DNA from: JASLDZ01 sp964242895
GTDB taxonomy: Bacteria; Pseudomonadota; Alphaproteobacteria; Caulobacterales; Caulobacteraceae
Assembly: GCA_964242895.1 (NCBI GenBank)
Contig: CAXTBN010000069.1
Coordinates: 1-12,393, forward strand
Reading direction: 5' to 3'
Length of the DNA stretch: 12,393 nucleotides
Below are positions 11,706 to 12,393 of the stretch, one piece after another. The position numbers and the translations under genes were made by a program. Under the pieces are notes generated by a model that was given only the letters and a program-made list of their open reading frames with translations, did no database searches and had not been told where the DNA came from. The stretch's first letter is position 1, and each line of letters opens with the position of its first letter.

Positions 11706-12393
11706 ATGAACGCGCCCGCGCCCCCCGCCGCCTTCGCCCCCGCCGTCGACGCCGTTGACACCTGGACCGTCGCGGGCCGCACCTTCCGCTCCCGGCTCAT
11801 CGTGGGCACCGGCAAGTACAAGGACTACGCGCAGAACGCCGCCGCCGCCGAGGCCGCGGGCGCCGAGATCGTCACCGTGGCCGTGCGGCGGGTGAACCTG
11901 TCCGATCCGTCGCAGCCCATGCTGGTGGATCACGTGAAGCCCGACCGCTTCACCTTCCTGCCCAACACCGCCGGCTGCTTCACGGGCGAGGACGCCGTGC
12001 GCACCCTGCGCCTGGCGCGCGAGGCGGGCGGCTGGGAGCTTGTGAAGCTGGAGGTGCTGAGCGACCCCAAGCACCTCTATCCGGACATGGAGGAGACGCT
12101 GCGCGCCCTGAAGCTCCTCATCTCGGAGGGCTTTCAGGTGATGGTCTACTGCTCCGACGATCCCGTGTACGCGCGCAAGCTGGAGGACGCGGGGGCCGCC
12201 GCCATCATGCCGCTCGGCGCGCCGATCGGCTCGGGCCTGGGCATCCAGAACCGCGTCAACATCCGCCTGATCGTCGAACAAACGAGCGTGCCCGTGCTGG
12301 TGGACGCGGGCGTGGGCACGGCGTCGGACGCGGCGGTGGCCATGGAGCTCGGCTGCGACGGCGTGCTGATGAACACCGCCATCGCCGAGGCCA
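11706..12393 (+). CDS. thiG: Thiazole synthase ThiG (3' end outside window)
   Basis: The first 229 codons of a protein normally about 255-265 residues long. ThiG makes the thiazole phosphate of thiamine from 1-deoxy-xylulose 5-phosphate, dehydroglycine and the thiocarboxylate of ThiS, in the cytoplasm. Visible motifs: 'RSRLIVGTGKYKD', 'VTVAVRRVNL', 'LPNTAGCFTGEDAV', 'ELVKLEVLSD' with the Schiff-base lysine at 114, 'YPDMEETL', 'MPLGAPIGSGLGIQN', and the phosphate-binding 'VLVDAGVGTASDAA' and 'GVLMNTAIAEA'. The first 18 or so residues are a Pro/Ala-rich extension before the barrel. The ATG at 11706 is preceded by GAGGGAG (11696-11702), a strong ribosome binding site. ThiS, its sulfur donor, is encoded at 4102-4305 on the opposite strand. 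Only the last 25-35 residues are missing. Confidence 0.97.
   Translation, partial: MNAPAPPAAFAPAVDAVDTWTVAGRTFRSRLIVGTGKYKDYAQNAAAAEAAGAEIVTVAVRRVNLSDPSQPMLVDHVKPDRFTFLPNTAGCFTGEDAVRTLRLAREAGGWELVKLEVLSDPKHLYPDMEETLRALKLLISEGFQVMVYCSDDPVYARKLEDAGAAAIMPLGAPIGSGLGIQNRVNIRLIVEQTSVPVLVDAGVGTASDAAVAMELGCDGVLMNTAIAEA

Overview
The window comes from a very GC-rich (roughly 70 % or more by eye), densely packed alphaproteobacterial chromosome. Caulobacterales (Caulobacter, Phenylobacterium or Brevundimonas-like) is the best guess. Three things point that way: a complex I NDUFA12 subunit next to an MCE/MlaD protein and a DUF2155 protein, an AspRS that looks non-discriminating, and GANTC (CcrM-type) sites in an intergenic inverted repeat. 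Non-ATG starts are common: GTG for most minus-strand genes, aroQ and accC, and probably CTG for aat. The content is core metabolism plus a few poorly understood genes. I see no phage, insertion sequence, CRISPR array, tRNA or rRNA.

Layout. (1) 1-464, minus: 5' part of an rRNA-type SAM methyltransferase. It is divergent from aspS (668-2452, plus) across a 203-bp spacer holding two head-to-head repeat units. (2) 2456-4305, minus: thiS followed by two secreted pentapeptide-repeat paralogues, ending 3 bp from the aspS stop. (3) 4379-7423, plus: a tight aroQ-accB-accC-aat run (shikimate pathway, first step of fatty-acid synthesis, N-end-rule aminoacyl transferase). (4) 7357-8947, minus: NDUFA12-mlaD-DUF2155, joined by two 4-bp start/stop overlaps and running tail-to-tail into aat with a 67-bp coding overlap. 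(5) 9045-12393, plus: a large protein that looks like an eroded class II ribonucleotide reductase with a TSCPD-type C-terminus, an overlapping YpeA-like acetyltransferase gene, then thiG, cut by the window end.

How it fits together. thiS and thiG, which act in one reaction (thiazole synthesis), lie about 7.4 kb apart on opposite strands. AccB and AccC form the biotin carboxylase half of acetyl-CoA carboxylase. The NDUFA12/MlaD/DUF2155 cluster links a respiratory-complex factor with two envelope proteins. The most unusual items are the RNR-like probable pseudoenzyme, the paired Cys-capped pentapeptide proteins (one with a clean 40-residue duplication and a polyproline tail), the aat gene whose only plausible start is CTG, and similar G-rich inverted repeats in two divergent intergenic regions.
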